A DNA stretch of 34,820 nt from Scatosoma sp900555925 (GTDB lineage Bacteria > Bacillota > Clostridia > Christensenellales > Borkfalkiaceae): contig CAUGYD010000014.1 in the NCBI GenBank assembly GCA_959603585.1, positions 1 through 34,820 on the forward strand, read 5' to 3'. The notes below the pieces were generated by a model. The model searched no databases. It saw nothing but the letters and a program-made list of their open reading frames with translations, and was not told the origin of the DNA. The translations under genes and the position numbers were made by a program. This document shows positions 32,748 to 34,820 of the stretch, piece after piece (position 1 is the first letter of the stretch; each line of letters opens with the position of its first letter).

Positions 32748-33122
32748 ATGACAAAAAAAGAAATCAGAAGTTATTTACGCATTTATTGGAAAATTAAAGA
32801 TAAGTTAACAGAAAATACAAAAGAAATTATAATAGGACGTTCGGGGCGAAAAATACGGTTGCTATTAAAACCAGAAGTTTATAAACTTAAAATATGTATA
32901 GAAGAAATTCTTCATTATGAAACGGAACCGTTAGTTATAAGAATGATTACGAGTAAAATTATTAAAGGATATACTGATAGAATGACATTAAAAGAGCTTC
33001 CCTTATCGGAAAGCACATATTATCGTTGGAAACAGAAACTAATAGAAAAAATTTACGAATGGTTTATTTATTTCGGGGAAGTCAGTAAAGAGGAAATTTT
33101 GCGGGAATCTATTGCAGAATAA
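32748..33122 (+). CDS. Small phage-type transcriptional regulator (ArpU/RinA-like)
   Basis: I take ATG 32748, which follows TAGGGAAG; the frame stays open upstream but covers the palindromes. The 124 residues are basic, with a predicted helix-turn-helix near 80-105 (MTLKELPLSESTYYRWKQKL) after VIRMITSKIIKGYTD. That pattern (count of residues, sigma-70-region-4-like helix pair, final IEKIYEW) recalls the late-gene regulators ArpU/RinA of Gram-positive phages. It is more AT-rich than neighbouring genes and has no phage genes around it, so it is probably a remnant or a domesticated regulator. The family call is by pattern and moderate at best. Confidence 0.65.
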   Translation: MTKKEIRSYLRIYWKIKDKLTENTKEIIIGRSGRKIRLLLKPEVYKLKICIEEILHYETEPLVIRMITSKIIKGYTDRMTLKELPLSESTYYRWKQKLIEKIYEWFIYFGEVSKEEILRESIAE

Positions 33123-33281
33123 AAATATTTCATGAACTTTTTGAACTGCTAAATTTTACTATCAAGTAGAAATTGTAACGCTATTTTTTAGCTTAAAAAA
33201 TTTTTCCGCTGTTGAAATTCCCTCGAGAGTACATCTTTTTGGTAACTGAAATTATTATCAGGAATTTTTTACTCAAAATAG

Positions 33282-33310
33282 TTGACAAATGCTTTTTCTT
33301 ATGCTATTCT
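33282..33310 (+). promoter_or_regulatory. Sigma-A promoter of the TetR gene
   Basis: TTGACA (33282-33287) and TATTCT (33305-33310) are 17 bases apart. An operator-like inverted repeat follows immediately at 33316-33330, over the expected transcription start. The 33123-33281 stretch before it is AT-rich and holds nothing else I can support. Confidence 0.75.
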
Positions 33311-33315
33311 ATATA

Positions 33316-33331
33316 CAGACCAACGGTTTGT
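33316..33331. promoter_or_regulatory. Candidate TetR operator, autoregulatory site
   Basis: CAGACC (33316-33321) and GGTTTG (33325-33330) form an imperfect inverted repeat with a 3-base centre. The core ACCAACGGTTTGT (33319-33331) matches ACCGACGGTCGGT at 34041-34053 in 10 of 13 positions. Confidence 0.55.
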
Positions 33332-33349
33332 AAACGAGAGGTATAAGTG

Positions 33350-33997
33350 ATGTCGAGAAACAAATATCCTGAAGAAACCGTAAAGTTGATATTGGAGACG
33401 GCCGCGAGGCTGTTTACAGCGAAGGGGTTTGAGAGGACTTCTTTGCAGGATATTATGGATGAAACGAAGCTTTCTAAAGGAGCAATTTATCACCATTTTG
33501 CGTCTAAAGAGGATATTTTCATAAAAATTTGTGAAAATACGAGTAAGAGGACGGAGCTGTTGCTTTCCAAGGTTCGGGATAATGAAAAAATGACGGGTAA
33601 AGAGAAACTGAAAGCATTGTTTTCCGCAGCCCTCAGAAATACGGTCAATGACGAAATTGTTCCCATGCAGACGTATATGATTTCCAATCCCAAGTTTTTG
33701 GCGACGCAGGTGGAGAGCCTTTTGAAAGAAGTTGCGCCTGCCTATGTGCAGCCTATTCTCGAACAAGGTATTTTAGACGGTACGTTGCACGATATAATAT
33801 ATCCCCGTCAAACGGCAGAATATATATCGCTGCTTATCAGTTTATGGCTCAATCCGCTTCTTTTACCTTCCACAAATCAAGAGATACGTTCACGTTGCGA
33901 AGTGCTCGTTTCTATTCTCAATCGCATCGGCGCGGATATAGAACTTGAAGAACTTGCCCAACCTTTTATTACATACAATCAAATGTTAAAAAAATAA
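33350..33997 (+). CDS. TetR-family transcriptional repressor
   Basis: 215 residues from ATG 33350 (a GTG directly before it is less likely; GAGAGG lies at 33336-33341). The N-terminal DNA-binding domain is textbook: ILETAARLFTAKGFERTSLQ, then DIMDETKLSKGAIYHHFASK (helix-turn-helix about 28-52). The C-terminal ligand domain is all-helical and unassigned, as usual. Two copies of a similar operator, one at its own start site and one before the next gene, suggest it represses itself and the small membrane protein at 34074. The ligand is unknown; a membrane-active or toxic compound would be typical. Confidence 0.93.
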   Translation: MSRNKYPEETVKLILETAARLFTAKGFERTSLQDIMDETKLSKGAIYHHFASKEDIFIKICENTSKRTELLLSKVRDNEKMTGKEKLKALFSAALRNTVNDEIVPMQTYMISNPKFLATQVESLLKEVAPAYVQPILEQGILDGTLHDIIYPRQTAEYISLLISLWLNPLLLPSTNQEIRSRCEVLVSILNRIGADIELEELAQPFITYNQMLKK

Positions 33998-34000
33998 AAA

Positions 34001-34027
34001 ACTGCCCGCAATGCGGCAGTAATTTTT
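34001..34027 (+). terminator. Terminator after the TetR gene
   Basis: ACTGCC (34001-34006) pairs with GGCAGT (34015-34020), with further pairing GCA/TGC inside, followed by AATTTTT. The stem is short, so some read-through into the next gene is possible. Confidence 0.75.
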
Positions 34028-34038
34028 CACAAATATAA

Positions 34039-34055
34039 AAACCGACGGTCGGTTT
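34039..34055. promoter_or_regulatory. Candidate TetR operator before the small membrane protein
   Basis: AAACCGA (34039-34045) and TCGGTTT (34049-34055) form a perfect inverted repeat with a 3-base centre, of the form common for TetR-family operators. It lies just before the ribosome binding site GGAGG at 34063-34067 and resembles the site at 33316-33331. Confidence 0.65.
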
Positions 34056-34073
34056 ATATATTGGAGGTAAGTT

Positions 34074-34427
34074 ATGGATAAGCGAAAATTTGAAGAAAAG
34101 ATAGAGAAATCTATCGAAAACGCGGCCGCGCATTTTGAACAACGTGTAGAAAGTGTAGCGGCAAAGGCAGAGAAGCGCATTGAAGCAGCGGCAGACCGTT
34201 TTGATAAATCGGTAGAGCGTGCGACAGGAACAAGGGCGGGCAAGATTGCAGTTTTTTGCATCAACGTAGTTATAGCTATTGCGTTGATAATGGGAGGTTT
34301 TTTTCTTCTGCACTATGAGCATATTATTTGGGCAAATGTCTGCTTTATTGCTGCGGCTTTGGATATTGTGTGGCGTATCGTAGAAATAATTATTTTTCGG
34401 GATAAAGGTAAACCCAAAAACGACTGA
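34074..34427 (+). CDS. Small membrane protein with N-terminal coiled coil
   Basis: I recognise no named family. The 117 residues divide into a charged amphipathic helix (about 1-55, with repeats such as EKIEKSIENAAAHFEQRVES then VAAKAEKRIEAAADRFDKSV) that should form a coiled coil, and two membrane helices (about 57-81 and 85-108), ending in a short basic tail. The start at 34074 follows GGAGG by 6 bases. It lies just after a TetR gene with a matching operator in front, so it is probably the regulated target. A role in envelope stress or efflux regulation is a guess from that context. Confidence 0.8.
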   Translation: MDKRKFEEKIEKSIENAAAHFEQRVESVAAKAEKRIEAAADRFDKSVERATGTRAGKIAVFCINVVIAIALIMGGFFLLHYEHIIWANVCFIAAALDIVWRIVEIIIFRDKGKPKND

Positions 34428-34490
34428 ATTATTACCATCGCTTTAATTATCACAAGATATAACTTCTAAAAAGGAAATAAACTTTGACAA

Positions 34491-34538
34491 AAAATAATCC
34501 GAACCAATCGCCGTTCAGCAAAAGGTTCGGATTATTTT
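34491..34538 (-). terminator. Terminator of the tRNA-Ala gene
   Basis: Fifteen-base perfect arms AAAATAATCCGAACC (34491-34505) and GGTTCGGATTATTTT (34524-34538) enclose an 18-base loop. Read on the minus strand it ends in a run of six T, just downstream of the tRNA; it may also close the gene at 34074. Confidence 0.85.
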
Positions 34539-34542
34539 GATT

Positions 34543-34618
34543 TGGTGGAGATAACGAGATTCGAACTCGTGGCCTGTACGTTGCGAACGTACCGCTCTAC
34601 CAACTGAGCCATATCCCC
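34543..34618 (-). tRNA. tRNA-Ala, anticodon CGC
   Basis: On the minus strand the 76 bases fold as a standard cloverleaf: acceptor GGGGATA/TATCTCC, D arm GCTC...GAGC with GG in the loop, anticodon stem GTACG/CGTAC with loop TTCGCAA (anticodon CGC), T arm ACGAG TTCGAAT CTCGT, discriminator A and an encoded CCA. Position 3-70 is a G-T pair, the main identity element of alanine tRNA, in agreement with the anticodon. Confidence 0.96.
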
Positions 34619-34631
34619 GAAAGCATGATAT

Positions 34632-34660
34632 ATTATAAACTATCTTTTGAGTTTTGTCAA
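34632..34660 (-). promoter_or_regulatory. Consensus promoter of the tRNA gene
   Basis: On the minus strand, perfect TTGACA (plus 34655-34660) and TATAAT (plus 34632-34637) boxes are 17 bases apart, ending 13 bases before the mature tRNA 5' end. Confidence 0.9.
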
Positions 34661-34820
34661 TAAATTCTATGTACGTTTTTAAGAAATATTTCAATTTTTT
34701 TTATTCTGATATTTCATATACATTATTATATATAACATCAAATTATTAAAGAAAAATATAAAAAACGAAAAAACCTCGAAAAAAGTAAAAAAAAGTAGAT
34801 AAAAAGAGTTGACAAAGGAG
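34661..34820. other. AT-rich intergenic stretch at the window edge
   Basis: No gene is visible. The last bases contain TTGACA (34809-34814), probably the -35 box of a gene beyond the window; its -10 box is outside. Confidence 0.4.

Noticed and set aside
34543..34618. tRNA as integration site for a mobile element that carried the phage-type regulator
   Set aside because: No duplicated tRNA 3' end, integrase or phage genes are seen between 32.7 and 34.6 kb.
1..34820. CRISPR array, insertion sequence or toxin-antitoxin pair
   Set aside because: No regularly spaced direct repeats, transposase motifs or paired small toxin-antitoxin genes were found.

Overview
The window looks like a chromosomal segment of a Gram-positive, gut-type Clostridia bacterium of moderate GC. 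The evidence is strong AGGAGG-type ribosome binding sites, lipobox lipoproteins, CUT1-type sugar permeases, sigma-A promoters of the TTGACA/TATAAT kind, AraC and TetR regulators and a tRNA with encoded CCA. I cannot name the species. There is no IS element, CRISPR array or ribosomal RNA. One short AT-rich gene looks phage-derived.

Left part (1-9.0 kb). A 5'-truncated GrpB/PNPOx-like fusion converges on an AraC regulator. Divergent from that regulator is an amino-sugar operon: a ROK kinase, nagB and nagA. Then come a YtcJ-like amidohydrolase on the minus strand, a small duplicated-domain protein of unknown function, and a second AraC regulator. Convergent pairs share long perfect-stem terminators, and both AraC stop codons lie inside them.

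Centre (9.0-27.9 kb). This is the most interesting region: eleven co-directional genes behind one strong promoter, with the second AraC gene divergent. In order: a LamG surface protein, an ABC solute-binding lipoprotein, a second LamG surface protein, two ABC permeases without an ATPase, three paralogous right-handed beta-helix lipoproteins (GH28-like), a cytoplasmic GH36 alpha-galactosidase, a membrane-anchored glycerophosphodiesterase and an SGNH-esterase lipoprotein. It reads as a Gram-positive polysaccharide-utilisation locus: capture, depolymerisation, removal of ester and glycerophosphate groups, import, and intracellular alpha-galactoside cleavage. The two LamG proteins and the phosphodiesterase share a C-terminal tail (Gly-Cys-Gly-Ser, membrane helix, basic end) that looks like a dedicated sorting signal. 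The 5' leader carries tandem perfect palindromes.

Right part (27.9-34.8 kb). serC, serA and a coupled TIM-barrel gene form a serine-biosynthesis operon. They are followed by a FAD oxidoreductase with a C-terminal Rieske domain, an orphan ArpU/RinA-like regulator behind a tandem-palindrome leader of the same design as the central one, a TetR gene and a small coiled-coil membrane protein that share a putative operator, and tRNA-Ala(CGC) on the minus strand.
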